NCBI GenBank assembly: GCA_002812745.2
Contig: NCSJ02000358.1
Location: forward strand, 1 to 41,821
Reading direction: 5' to 3'
Origin: Scytalidium lignicola
Taxonomy: Eukaryota; Ascomycota; Leotiomycetes
DNA: 41,821 nucleotides
Shown here: piece after piece, positions 1-11,578 of the stretch
Layout of the letters: each line of letters opens with the position of its first letter
Position numbering within the stretch: position 1 is the stretch's first letter
Program-made: the position numbers and the translations under genes
The notes under the pieces: generated by a model
What the model saw: only the letters and a program-made list of their open reading frames with translations
Databases searched by the model: none
Told to the model about the DNA's origin: nothing

Positions 1-773
1 CTCTTCCCATCCACAACATCACTCTCCGTCTTCTCACTATCCCACTCCCGAATCCCCTGCGCCGCAAGTTTCCTCTGCCGATTCTTCGCGCGCTCCATAT
101 CCATCGCGCGCGCATTCCTCTGCTCCTCCGCGCGCTTCTTCGCCACCTCCTTTTCGCGATGCTGGAAGGCTGCGCTATCTGCTTCCGAGAGTCGATGCCG
201 CTCAGCTTTTTGGGCATTGATGATTGCCATGGCGGCCATTTTGGCTTTGAGTTCTTCCTCGGTTAGTTTCTTGGGGATGATGCCTCCTGTGTTGGAGCGA
301 TCGCCGCGGACAGCTGGTGGGCGGGAGGGTTGAGAGGGCTGAGATGGGGGTTGTTGGGGTTGGGATTGCTGGGGGGTTACTTCGGTTTCGTCGCTGGGTT
401 CTGTGGATGTTGCTGGTGGCTGCGCTTCAGTTGTTCCTCCTTCTGTCGCAACTGCTGGAGGAGAGAAAGCTGGTGCTGGTTCCTCAGGCGCTTTAGATGT
501 TTCTGGGCTGCCGTTTGATGCAGGCGCAGGGTCGTTATTCGCATAGCGGGAGGTGTTCAAGCCTTGGTTTCCTCCTCTTCCTCCTCTACCTGGTCCTCCT
601 CGTCTTGGGCCTCTTCCCCGCTCATGGTTTCCTCTGCCCCGCTGATTTGCGACTACAGGCTCCGGGTCTGGCGCACGTACTATAGGCTCTTCAACGACAA
701 TAGGCTCATCAGCTGGTTCGAAATCGTCTGCAAACAGGTCGTCATCTTCTCTCGATTGAGCGAATTCATCCAT
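1..773 (-). CDS. RGG-box, lysine/arginine-rich RNA-binding-type protein, 3' end outside window
   Basis: Reading frame of 257 codons on the minus strand from ATG 771-773 to the window edge with no stop. The N-terminus is acidic (MDEFAQSREDDDLFADDFEP), followed by an RGG/RG block at about residues 45-70, a proline/glutamine/threonine-rich linker, a conserved-looking stretch (TGGIIPKKLTEEELKAKMAAM) and a highly charged helix rich in K, R, E and A, then REWDSEK. The composition suits a cytoplasmic or nuclear RNA-binding protein. It resembles the fungal proteins annotated as 'RNA binding protein (Arp)', but that match is from memory of their layout. RGG boxes bind RNA in general, so the role is inferred. 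No intron is needed in the visible part. Confidence 0.72.
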   Translation of the reverse strand, partial: MDEFAQSREDDDLFADDFEPADEPIVVEEPIVRAPDPEPVVANQRGRGNHERGRGPRRGGPGRGGRGGNQGLNTSRYANNDPAPASNGSPETSKAPEEPAPAFSPPAVATEGGTTEAQPPATSTEPSDETEVTPQQSQPQQPPSQPSQPSRPPAVRGDRSNTGGIIPKKLTEEELKAKMAAMAIINAQKAERHRLSEADSAAFQHREKEVAKKRAEEQRNARAMDMERAKNRQRKLAAQGIREWDSEKTESDVVDGK

Positions 774-1413
774 GATAGATCTCTGTTTGGACCGGGTGGG
801 ACAGGTATGCGATTGAGAGCGCTTGCAAGGTTCTGGCTGCTGAGACAACCGGGATAGAAGGTCTACGATTAGATAATGTCAAATAAGTTATTGAAGAGCT
901 ATTCTTGGCTAATAAGACATCGTGATAATGCTGAAGTGTGAGGTTGTCGTGTTTGAAGGTTTCGAACTCTGGGGGTCTAGGTGGGGTGCGGATGATAAAT
1001 GATCCGTATTCCGACTACAGTATTACTCCTCTTTCTCTTTTCAGCAATCGCAAAACACCGGAAGACGACATTATATTGGCAGCTAAGTAAACACTTGGGG
1101 TCATTATTTACGACAAGACTGGAGTATTAATGAAGTTACATTAATAGAATGATTCAAGCCGGGAGATATGGACTATATATTAGACTCTCAAAGCATAAAT
1201 GCACGGCTGTTGCATAACGGTTACCTCTACCTAGGGTATATAAAGTAAGTCATATGGAGCAAAGGGTATTCCTTTGCAAATTTTAGGGCAAGGCTATAAA
1301 CCTTGAATTGTTTGTGTATATTTTGTATATATAAGTTACATTATGTTACCTCGGTTTGCTACAAGCTGACTGGCCACAAGCACCAGTCTCTATTTTCATC
1401 ATCCGTTTCACCA
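774..1413. other. Intergenic: promoter side of RGG gene, 3' side of esterase
   Basis: 640 bases containing the promoter of the leftward RGG-box gene and the 3' flank of the carboxylesterase gene. AT-rich from about 1080 on. I see no further gene, tRNA or repeat in it. Confidence 0.5.
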
Positions 1414-3620
1414 TTAATCCAGGAGATCCAATGGATATCCTAAAACTGCACATTGTTGCTCATCCTTGAACGATGTCATGAAGCTGTTCCACTGCAGCTC
1501 CATCATTTTAGGCTTCCTCCAATCCACCGGTTCCCATTTGCCCGAGACATTAATTTGGTTAATCGTGTTCCAGTAACCCCTGACCTTGAGATACTCCAAA
1601 TCTGGATTCGGGTTGAGATTTCTGGCAAAGGTGGTCCAGTAATCAACAACCACTTGTGCAAAGGGCATGTCATTGCCATCACGTTCAGGGAAACCAACGC
1701 GCGCAACATTGCCGAATGTGTTTGCGAGATCGCCAGCGTGGCACTTGAAGTACTCCATTGATGGATCACCGAATGGATGAGTGGCTGTGATAGGTGCACC
1801 GCAGACACCATTCACATTGTAGGCAGGGTCCTGGTATGTGCGGTTGAACTCGTAGTACCAGATGCGAGGGAGGATGTTGGACTTCACGCCAGCATAGGCG
1901 GTGAATTGGTTGGCGCAGTGGAATGAGTTGTCAGTGTAGATGCGAGTGGTGGTGTTGAAGATGTCCAGAATGAGGTTGCTAGGGATTGGTCCATTTCCAA
2001 GAGGGAAGGTGTTGGAGGCGAGGATGGCTGTTGCGTTGAGCCCCTGAGACGCAGACACGTCTTTTATGCCGGTGGTGAGATCAGTGGTATCGTAGAGTGT
2101 GCCTAGAACACCTCCTTCGTCACGGTTAACTCCCATGAGCACTGGAACAGAGTTTGTGGGATTGTGACGGTCTTTGGCATTGAGGTCGAGGTAGGAAGAT
2201 GTTAGGTATACGCCATCAATGACGGGGTAACTGTCAATTGTCAGCTTCGGAGAACGGGGATAACAAGGAATGATATTGCAATAAATTGGAAAACATACTT
2301 GAAGGTGGTTTTCAAATTTATCAGCTCGGTAGCATTGTATGCGCGTAAGCACGCAATACGGTCATGAGCGTCGATACAGCCAGTCTCCTGAAGGATTGCA
2401 AGAGTCGTGCTATTGTAGGACGAATCAATGGGAGCATATGGTTGGTAATAATTGGACTGCATAATTGCCCCATGGAATAGTCCTTTGGCTTTGGGAGATG
2501 CCAGGAGAGCCTGAACCGTTTCTGCACCAGCGGACTCACCAAAGATGGTGACACGCGAGGGGTCTCCACCAAAGTTCTCAATATATTTCTGGACCCATTG
2601 TAGGCCAGCAATGCAATCGGAGATCCAGTAGTTCCCATTGTGGACACCATCCTCAAAGGCAAGGAAACCAAGAGTTGACAATCGATAGGCAAGGTCGACT
2701 ACGACAACGTCACCACGAGCTGCTTGGTTTCCACCATCGTTAGTGGGATTGCTTGCTGAACCGCTGGTAAAGCCTCCTCCGTAGATGTATACCATGACAG
2801 GCTTGAGGTCTTTCTTTGTAGGGCGTTTGGCAGCTGGAAGAAGAGTGGTCCAAATGTTGAGGAACAAACAGTCCGTACTACCAGCATTAGGAGACTGCAG
2901 ACACTCTGGTGCCGGGTTAAGTGCATTATTCGTTCCAGTGCCATCATACAGCTTGGAATATGTGAACCTCTCTGGTTCTTTGGCAAATCGAACACCCATG
3001 AATCGGAAGGTCAGGAAGTCCCTGTACCCAACAAGCGTTTGTGAGCCAACTTTCTGTGCGATCTGGAAAGGAGGCGTGGTATTTGCAAATGTGATGTTTG
3101 AAGCTGGCGCGCTCTGGGTGCAGAGGGCAGGGAGCTTATTGGTACAGCCAACTTGGTAGACTTTCGCCTTCACGTTCATAGCTGAGCATACAGGTGCGCC
3201 ATGTGATGGAGAGCGGCCTTGTTCTGCGATCCAGAAGAGTTGATTACTTGGAAATCGCCCACTGAAGACTTCATATGCAAGTGAGTTGTTCAACCCGGCC
3301 GTGAAGTCGTGAAGTTTGGGAGACCATAGTGACTCGCTCAATGCCTCACATGAAGACTGGGCAGAAAACCAGTTGCTTGGTGAGTTCAGCAAGACAGCTC
3401 CAGTGGTTTTGGGTATGTTGGTAGCTAAATTGTACGAGTCAGTGGTTATGAAACCCTACATTCTAGACTCAAGTGCAAGGAACGTACTTATGAGATCGTC
3501 GGCGGCCAGGATGCTCACATCACCAAGCTGGGCTGGACTTGGGACCTTTGGATCGTGAGCCAACACCGCATCAGCGGTCAAGATCAGAGAGAGACAAGCT
3601 GCAATTGAATGAGCAAACAT
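1414..3620 (-). CDS. Secreted type-B carboxylesterase/lipase
   Basis: Three exons (3620-3488, 3424-2299, 2230-1414) give 691 residues; introns 3425-3487 and 2231-2298 are GT-AG. Residues 1-21 (MFAHSIAACLSLILTADAVLA) form a signal peptide. The alpha/beta-hydrolase carboxylesterase fold shows an oxyanion loop YGGGF, the nucleophile elbow FGESAGA (Ser near residue 340), an acidic residue in NRDEGG and the likely catalytic His in HAGDLANTFG. About 100 extra residues with several cysteines precede the catalytic domain. Family members hydrolyse carboxylic esters or lipids outside the cell; the substrate cannot be predicted. Length is longer than typical 550-residue fungal type-B lipases because of the N-terminal extension. 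The start is the only ATG giving a signal peptide and has a TATA box 84 bases upstream. Confidence 0.93.
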
Positions 3621-3703
3621 AGTGCTTGTTAGGATCTACAAGCTTCAGACAAACCCTTGCTGCATTCTCCAGGGAGAGCCGGGGAGGGGAGCAGACATTC
3701 ACA

Positions 3704-3710
3704 TTTTATA
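3704..3710 (-). promoter_or_regulatory. TATA box of carboxylesterase gene
   Basis: TATAAAA on the minus strand, about 84 bases upstream of the esterase ATG at 3620. Motif and spacing suit a core promoter; no experimental support. Confidence 0.55.
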
Positions 3711-5864
3711 GGTGAGGATATCCAAAACAACTTTCCCTACCTTTTTCTTTCCCTTTTTTTGCCTTCCTTGTAGTTAGCAAATTGAAGTTATTTGCCGGAT
3801 TGCTATGTCATAATCCCCACAGTAGAGCTGCTAAGCTTTCCCCGCGCTTGCCTGAAGCAGCTGGGGATCCCACCCTTGGGGCATTGTACCTGGCAAAATG
3901 GTTACATCTGCCAATCAACTCTACCAAAGAGTATTCTCAGTAATCCTTGTTAGCGTTTAGACGGCGTGAGAATACACTTGGACCTTCTCGGTGTAAGCAC
4001 TTAGGAGAATTGCCGATCNTTTCTTCACGGTGAAGAAAACGGGAAAACTTTATTAGGCTAAATTATTTACTCGAAACCTGCGATGCCATCTTACCACCGG
4101 GTAATTCTTGAAAGTTTGCACCTGCTCTAAACAGCATGATTGCTCCTTGGTAGTTGCATGCAAGATAAAGAGGCGGCTGAGTACACGAGGTCATGCCGTT
4201 ACTATCATAAGTTCATGTCCTGATGACCCGTGTAGCTTTCGAGACTTTAGCCGGACGAAAGCATTAGACACAAGGATTGCTTGACTAACTTCTAGGTGTA
4301 GTTACGAGAGGCTTCAGTTTAGATTAATAATAGAAGATAAATCTCGGCCCATCACCGTTCTACCTTTCGGATTTCGGTAAGGGTAGATATTCATCATGGG
4401 TCGTCCTAACCAGAGTCATGGGAATATGACGACTCACCACTCCAGATTCTTTCAATTAAATGCTAAGTACGCGGGGGCTCTAAATGATAATAATTAAACT
4501 ACATCTAAGAAACGCAGTTTGAAAGTGTAGTTCAATTACCAGTTAGCAAATTTGCCGATGCCTCTCTAGTGCACGCCAATTATAATAAATGATTACTTTG
4601 TCGAGATCTCAGAATCTTAAGATGAAAAATTTGAGTTTTTCGTGGCATACAATTAATGGAGAGCGTTGTATACTACTAATAAGATGGCAGTATTGAATCT
4701 TCTGTGAATCATTTAGAAAAAATGTTAATGGTCGATGTTGTACTATGGTTTTATGAATTGTTTTGATACCTTGGAATGATGTTTAAACATCTATAATGCG
4801 TTCTCTGTAATGGAAGGACCCAGCTTACTCTCACCGTTGTATACTAATTGATTACGTCTTCTAATTAAAACTTTAATACCATATAACCAACCACTCAAGA
4901 TTTGTATCTAACATTTAGCTTGGAATTCGAACCAGGTAATATTATTGAAAAGATTTCTAGTATAGAAGGCTTTATGTCTTAGTCTCGTAGAAATTTAATG
5001 AAAAATCGAGCCTGATAAAGCATCAAATAGGACGTGAAGCTAATAGGAAAACATGAATGATATTACTAACTTGGATTATAATATAGCATACACCTTTTGC
5101 CTTATTTTATTGTATAATCAAACAATACTGTTAAAAGGAACGCGGAAGTCTTGACAAAATAGGACGCGGCATAATTATATTTTATTTACTAGGTATAGCC
5201 GCGGAGAAAAAGATGGCGTACATATGAAACCTTAAGTAAACAAATGGAAATAAATTCCTAGAATATCACTCAGGAGACATGTAGGGATACTTTTAGTTGA
5301 ACATGCTTAATGGACATCGGGACTAATAAGAGTCCTCACATCTTGATTGGTGAGATATACACTGATCAGGACTCTCGGAGTCACCAGAAAGGAGGGTATC
5401 AAGTGGGCTGGACTGATAGTATACTATAATGTATGAAGGCACCGAATACTTTGAAATTCGATAGATCAGGACCAAGAAAAGGGGTTATTGGAATACTGGC
5501 ATTGGGAACAATACGGCTGCCCGAATATTGCAATAGCGGCGAGAAGGAAACCCCAAGTGGCACAGCGGTGTATTTTCTTGAGTCTGATCAAGTTATATAC
5601 CGCTCGTGAGAACTTCTCAGTGAGTGGTGAGCTCATTCTCCTATTCAGAGTTGAGTTGCATGGTACGGTGGCTGAGTTGAGTACACCTTATAATTCAGCT
5701 TAACTCATTTCACACACTGTCCTTGAGAACTTGTCTGCGGCGGGCATCATTCAAGAGTCTTTTGCTATCCTAAATTCATACACATCTAAATTCATTACGA
5801 TCTTTGTTTCTGTTCGCAATGGTAATATCTTGCCAGCCTCTAACTGATAGATCCTTCTACTCTT
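3711..5864. other. AT-rich gene-poor stretch
   Basis: Beyond the esterase promoter, about 2 kb is AT-rich with dense stops in all frames and no convincing coding exon. One N at 4019. The composition suits RIP-mutated old repeat DNA, but I found no recognisable transposon domain. The only open frame of note, 5488-5703 on the plus strand, has no recognisable motif. Confidence 0.45.
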
Positions 5865-6179
5865 ATGGAAGAGGAGGCTATCCCTAGTTATAAACCTCGG
5901 CGATCCTCCCCAGCTTCTTTAGGAAACGTATTAAACGAGAGGTATCGGATTATGGGGAAACAAGGTTATAGCCCAAGTTCCACTCACTGCCTGGCTATGT
6001 CGTGACTTAAGTATGGTCTTGTTCACCAGCCTCTTGGTATGAGCCTCTATGATTTTAATATGCGCGCTGGAAATAGGGTCTTTATTAAGGATGTATTAAG
6101 GACCTCTATTCGGCAACTCCTTAAGACATTAGACTTTCTGTATAGAGAAGCGATTGTGGTCATCTTCGACAAATCTTAA
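5865..6179 (+). pseudogene. Decayed SRPK-like protein kinase
   Basis: One frame from ATG 5865 to TAA 6179, broken by an in-frame TGA. The N-terminal part (MEEEAIPSYKP, then NERYRIMGKQGY and STHCLA) follows the start of fungal SR-protein kinases: an EEE/YxP leader, then the RYxxxGKxGYGxxSTVWLA glycine-rich loop. The glycine loop is degraded (GYSPSSTHC) and the TGA sits where an Arg of ARDL is expected. After that the frame jumps to LVHQPLG and then a segment like the C-lobe helix (LRTSIRQLLKTLDFL), so the ATP-lysine region and much of the N-lobe are deleted. No HxD catalytic loop follows; the frame ends shortly after. It cannot encode an active kinase. Confidence 0.72.
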
Positions 6180-6355
6180 TTACTTAACCTGAGTCGCTTC
6201 AAATGCGGTTAGTAGCATCGCCGCCTTGCTCGGGTGCAAATGGGTGCTAATCCCCCTCGCCTTACCCCTCTGACTCAGGCGGCTTAGTCCCATCAATGAT
6301 CTCATCTCATTGAGCGAAAATTGAAAATTTTCCAGCAACGTGTTATTGCAGCATC

Positions 6356-8639
6356 ATGGCGAACGACCTGGCGAACGACTCGGCGAGTAAGACTCATACT
6401 CAATCACAAATATATCTCTCTACAAGAGGCGATGACTATGGCGTGAGCCTCTTTAACATTCGTTGCACCATTAGAGTCCGCTAATCCTTTCAAGCTCTCG
6501 TTCGAGACTGTTGTTCTAAAGGGACTCGCCGCGGACGGCGGTCTTTTCTTGCCTCATGAAGTCCCAATTGTAACAGACTGGGTACGTATACAGTGATCCG
6601 CATTTCGACAATGCGTAAATACTCGCTGCCGAATACATCGCCGTTAGCCTTCAAAACTATTAACATGGATCAAAGAACTAACGACACGTTGTAGCGGAGT
6701 TGGAAAGATCTCTCCTACGCGGAGCTAGCCTTTCAGATCTTCAGCCTGTATATTTCAAGTTCTGAGATCCCTGCAGACGACCTGAAAGCTATAATTGATC
6801 GAAGTTACTCGACGTTCCGTGCAAAGGATATTGCACCGTTAATGCATCTGCAAGATAATCTATATCTTCTTGAACTATTCCATGGTCCAAGTTACTCTTT
6901 CAAAGACTGTATGTTACGTAAGGCTATGATAACTTCATTAAGCTAACATCCTATTCGGCGCCTTGCAATTCTTAGGAAATCTTTTCGAATATCTTCTTGT
7001 GCGGAAGAACCGCGGGAAAGAAGGAAAAGGTAAGTTTACGAAGTCACTTATCCTGTAACAATGTTTCTAGTATGCTTTAAGACCAAGTCTAACTAGCTAG
7101 TAGATAAACATCATCTAACTGTTGTCGGCGCGACAAGTGGTGATGTAAGTCCTTTTCTTACAACATTTAGTCTAATGCAAGTACTAACGTGCTCGTAGAC
7201 TGGATCCGCAGCAATTTACGGTCTCAAAGGCAAGAAAGATGTATCAGTAGTCATTTTGCATCCGAAAGGTCGTGTGAGCCCTATCCAAGAGGCGCAGATG
7301 ACAACTTGCTTGGACGCAAATGTCCATAATCTCGCCGTCATAGGGACATTTGATGATTGTCAAGTAGGCATTGAGTATGTTGGAAACGCGAAGCTATAGA
7401 CTGATAATGTAATAGGATATCGTCAAGGCTTTATTCAACGATCCTGATACAAACCAGAGTTTGAATCTCGGTGCCGTCAACTCGATTAACTTTTCGAGAA
7501 TACTCGCGCAAATAGTCTTTTATTTTTATTCATACTTTTCGCTTTGTAGACAGTCATCTTCGTTCAAGATAGGAGACAAGGTTAGATTCGTGACTCCTAC
7601 TGGAAACTTTGGGAACATTCTCGCAGGATACTTTGCAAAGCAGATGGGCCTCCCAGTGGATAAGTTAGTCGGTGCGTTTGTCCCCCCTTTTTTATACGTC
7701 TTTTACTGACATCCAGTTCTTACGTACTCAGTGGCAACAAATGAGTAAGTAGTCGAGGATGCTAGTTCTTGTTCTTTGTGCATTTTTAAGGGACCTTAAG
7801 AACCTACGTTTACATTTCGAGACAACTGCTCGACCCCAAAATATGTCTTAAGGATTGTTTTATTACTATTTATAGTATTACTGACTCTTTCATTGAAGGA
7901 ATGATATCTTGGATCGGTTTTGGAAGACTGGCCGATACGAGAAGAACCCTGTTCACGATGAGAAGGCTAAAGACGGTTTGAAAGCAGACGGTTGCAAGGA
8001 GACACTAAGCCCGGCTATGGATATATTGGTAAGCTCAAACTTTGAGAGACTCATGTGGTTCCTAGCAAAAGGTTCGTATTGAATTTTACTCAGCCTCTTA
8101 TCTTACGCTAATTGGCTATAGACTTTGCGTCGACAGTTGGCTTAAACGATGAATTCAATAAAAAGCAAGCTGGACAGGAAGTTTTGGCCTGGTATAAGTC
8201 ATTGAAAACAACAGGTGGCTTTGGACCTGTGCAAAAGGATATTTTGGAAACTGGGCGTCTTACTTTTGAAAGTGAGCGTGTAAGCGACCCGGAGACTCTA
8301 GAGACCATTACATCTTGTTACGAACAGACTAAGTATGTTCTCGATCCACATTCGGCAGTCGGAATTGCAGCTGCGAAAAGATCGATTGCTCGGGCTGGCT
8401 CGCATATACATCACATTTCGCTCTCAACTGCCCACCCTGCAAAATTCTCAGACGTTGTCGAATTGGCTTTAAAGAACGAGGCCAACTTTAATTTCAAGGA
8501 TCAAGTGCTTCCTGACGAGTTCAAGGCTCTCCCACTGATGGAAAAGCGTGTAGAAGTGGTAGATAATTCATGGGAGAAAGTGAGAGAGATCATCAAAAGC
8601 CAGGTCGAAGAAGATTTGAAAGCTGAAGGCAGTGGTTGA
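6356..8639 (+). CDS. Threonine synthase-like PLP enzyme with one defective splice acceptor
   Basis: Ten exons (6356-6442, 6495-6581, 6695-6908, 6958-7029, 7104-7144, 7199-7363, 7416-7671, 7732-7744, 7899-8071, 8122-8639) would give 541 residues aligned along the fungal/yeast Thr4 family: YLSTRG start, GLAADGGLFLP, the PLP lysine in SYSFKD, VVGATSGDTGSAAIYG, LDPHSAVG and LSTAHPAKF. Threonine synthase converts O-phosphohomoserine to threonine. Exon 8 is only 13 nt. Two oddities: intron 3 (6909-6957) ends CG, not AG, just after the PLP lysine, and the next AG (6975) would create a stop; and the phosphate-binding loop reads PTGNFGN where the family has PSGNFGD. All other frames and sites are intact. 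It may be a recently disabled or diverging paralogue, or carry a sequence error. Product identity is sure, activity is not. Confidence 0.82.
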
Positions 8640-9426
8640 TTTAAACGATTTTGTAAGATGAATCGTCTAGGCTTGGTGGTGAAGATAAAAAAAAAAGGTT
8701 TATGCACTTCTTATAGAAAAAGCTCTGTTTGATCCTAGAGGAACTGCCAACTGCAGGTAAACTTCTCTTTGATCCTCGGTTAATGGAAGGTCCTTTTGAT
8801 TCATAATAGAATTAATGTTATAGGCTTCGAGTGGAATAGAATGCGCTTGATCAACAGTACGGTACTAAAACCGGAAAGCTATAATTATTTAGAAAGTAGA
8901 CAAGTACTGGTAGATGACAAAATTAAGTAGCAATTTATCAATTTAATCGGGGTGTACGTAGTCCTCATGCCGATCAGTTGGTTAGGTGGCACTAAAGTCT
9001 AGCCCTTGGACAATCCCACCCCCTAAGCTAAATCGGGCTTCACATCAACGACCTCAACACTTGCATAATGCTACTGTAATTACCTACCCCTCTCCTTTTG
9101 GGCAACATCTTTTGTTAGGAGTTTACTTGCAAATGTTACCGTAGTTTAATTCAAAGCAAAAGTTCCATCGAAGNAAAAAAAAGGTACAAAGATGACAGCC
9201 ACATCATATTTGGAACATATTCACGTAACCAAGGTTCTCTCCCCAATTTCGAAATTAACGACCGGGATTTTCAACTGTGAAGGTATATATTTCCTCTCAT
9301 AACAATGGCCGAAGCCTTTTGAAAAACAATTGTTCAATCCCAATCGTGCACAAACTAACAAAGCACNAAAAAAAAGCGCAAAAAATAAACCATGGTATAA
9401 TTTCCCGTCCATACGCCATCCTGCCT
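8640..9426. other. Convergent intergenic region
   Basis: 787 bases between the 3' ends of the threonine synthase-like and ceramide synthase genes. Mostly AT-rich, with N bases at 9174 and 9367, both beside poly-A runs. No gene or RNA seen. Confidence 0.45.
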
Positions 9427-11033
9427 TCACTGCACCGGCTTCTCGCACCCAATCCTTGCCAAGAGTTCCTTCCTGATCTCTGCGTCCATCAGCCGTCGTC
9501 GAGTGCTTGTCGGCTTCGGCCTAGGAGACGAAAGTCTAGAGACGCTGTTACTCGCACCCACTGCATCGTACTCGCTGCTGCCACTACCACCGCCTATACA
9601 GACATTGACATCCGTTACATCCATGTCTCGTTTTCCGATGGCACCATTCTTGAGGTTTTCGATTTCTTCTTCCTCGTCTTCCTCATCGTCACTCCTTGTG
9701 TCCTCTGCACCGCCTCCCATCATGACCTTTGCGATGACCCTGAGAATCATGGTGAACCAGACCAGACTCAAAGCCTGCAACATGAGCAGCATCCCAAGGA
9801 AGATCCACTTGACTTCTGTATTAAAGCATACCGCCTCATTGGTAAGTTTGAAAGGCCAGAAAAGATGGGAGAAATTGTCGGGTTGTACAGGGATATCAAG
9901 AAGCTCGACTGGGTCGCCAGCATAGCATCCGTACGGCATTGAGTTGGCACCTGGAATGCCATTGTAAATGTCGTAACAGAGCTGCAAGTACATGATGTGT
10001 CGCGATATGAGCCAAGTCACTACGAAAACACCAAATGCAATATCGCATGCTGTTTGGTAGCAGAGGTATTTGAGGATTTTAGCGATCTGTTGAGCGCAAA
10101 ATGATGATTAGCTTGGGGAAGTGATTTGGCGAAGGTAGATACGTACAGGAAGAACAAGATCAACTATATCCATCAGGCAGAGTACCACATTTGCAACGTT
10201 CCCGAAACGGTAGACGTAGGCGACGGAGACTAGAGTGCATGTGATAATGTGGTGAGTGAGCATTTGGTAATGGTCTTTGCGGCGAGCCTCGATGTGGATA
10301 ACGAGAATTTGCTGGAGCCAAAAGGCCAGTTGGACCAAATAGTACCATTTCAATCCGAATGACATATCTTTGGTTGGCCAGGTTCTCCATATTGCTGCGT
10401 TGTCGAGCCAGTACGGGGAGCTGTACCACAAATGCTATGATTGAAAGGTATGTGTCAGCGATATAAAAAAATTCCAGCGTTGAGGGCCTGGGCAGGATTC
10501 GCATGGGATCATACCATGCCCAAGGTCCATAAGACGCTATAATACATCACCATCCAGCCCTGTTCCGCAAACCGCAGATTGTTCTTTTTGGCAATGCCCA
10601 GATACGTGGCCATAGGTCGAAGTATCCACTCGATCGAGGTGGCGCGAAGAGCCGTGAAGTAGACGACCCATGCGACCACGAAGTGAATATCATCTGTGCC
10701 TTGTCTGTATACCCCCTCCGTGTCCGTGGGGTAGGAGAGACGGAGAAACTTGCGGGTGAATGAGCGCCATGGTGGGTAGACGCTGTGCAGCAAAATGATG
10801 GGCAAGATCAGGGTCGAAGCGATCTCTGTTCAGGATAAGTTAGAGCTTCCCTTGAGCTGGAGGAATGGAAGAAGGGAGAGGAGCCACGCACCAATCTGGT
10901 GTGTCAAAATCCAATCCAACAGAGGTCTCGAGGGGCGAGCCCGTCTGGCGCGAGCTGTGCGAACTGGTGCAACGTACTCCTCTCCTTTGGCCGACTGCTC
11001 AAACCTGCCATCATGGGCCATTGGCTCAGCCAT
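9427..11033 (-). CDS. Ceramide synthase (sphingosine N-acyltransferase, Lag1/Lac1 family)
   Basis: Four exons (11033-10892, 10825-10515, 10434-10147, 10086-9427) encode 466 residues; all three introns are GT-AG. This is an ER membrane enzyme that joins a fatty acyl-CoA to a sphingoid base. The TLC domain carries the Lag1 motif: HHIITCTLVSVAYVYRFGNV followed by MDIVD, with the paired histidines and aspartates needed for catalysis in the family. Several hydrophobic segments flank it. The C-terminal tail is cytosolic-looking, with an acidic run (DDEEDEEEEIE) and a Ser/Arg-rich end. The N-terminus is Arg-rich before the first membrane segment. Fungi usually have LAG1-type and BAR1-type paralogues; this cannot be assigned without an alignment. 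Confidence 0.95.
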
Positions 11034-11578
11034 GGCGGATAAGATGGCAAAAGAGAGAGAGGATGCGTGCAGTAACGAACGACGAGCGAAAGGACTTCGC
11101 TATAGAGGCAGACTGTCGTGAGTCGCAGATGGAGGCAATGGGATCATTCGGGAATGGGGAAACTTCCACGACGACCACAACTTGCACGAGCAAGCCCGAA
11201 GGGGGAAAAAAGGCGGTGAGAGCCAGTTTGGTGGGCGTGTCCCATGTGTGGATTTTGGTTGGCCCCAAACTCTCTTTTCCCCACATATCACGGCCTCTCT
11301 TCATTTAACTTTACCCCAGAGCAGCCAAAACATCAACAAATCAAATCAACAGTTTTTCTTATTATTACTTCGGTCAGCTTCAACAACAGTCAGCTTCTCA
11401 ACACAATCCACAATTGAGCCAGAGCATAGTCAGAGTATTGCCTGAGCTACGGACATATCATCTTAACCAATAGAACCAAACACAAATTATCAATAAGCTA
11501 TTTTTAGCCAATTGTTAACTTAGACTTATTTAACAAATGTCTACCGCAAGCAAGTTCTTGCCATATCAGTCAAATAGT
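11034..11578. other. Intergenic: ceramide synthase promoter
   Basis: 545 bases upstream of the ceramide synthase ATG and downstream of the dehydrogenase stop. The 11300-11440 part is rich in CAA/TCA/ACAA tracts. No extra gene; the open frames here have no recognisable domains. Confidence 0.45.

Noticed and set aside
330..857. Plus-strand open frames over the RGG gene
   Set aside because: They are shadows of the repetitive minus-strand coding sequence.
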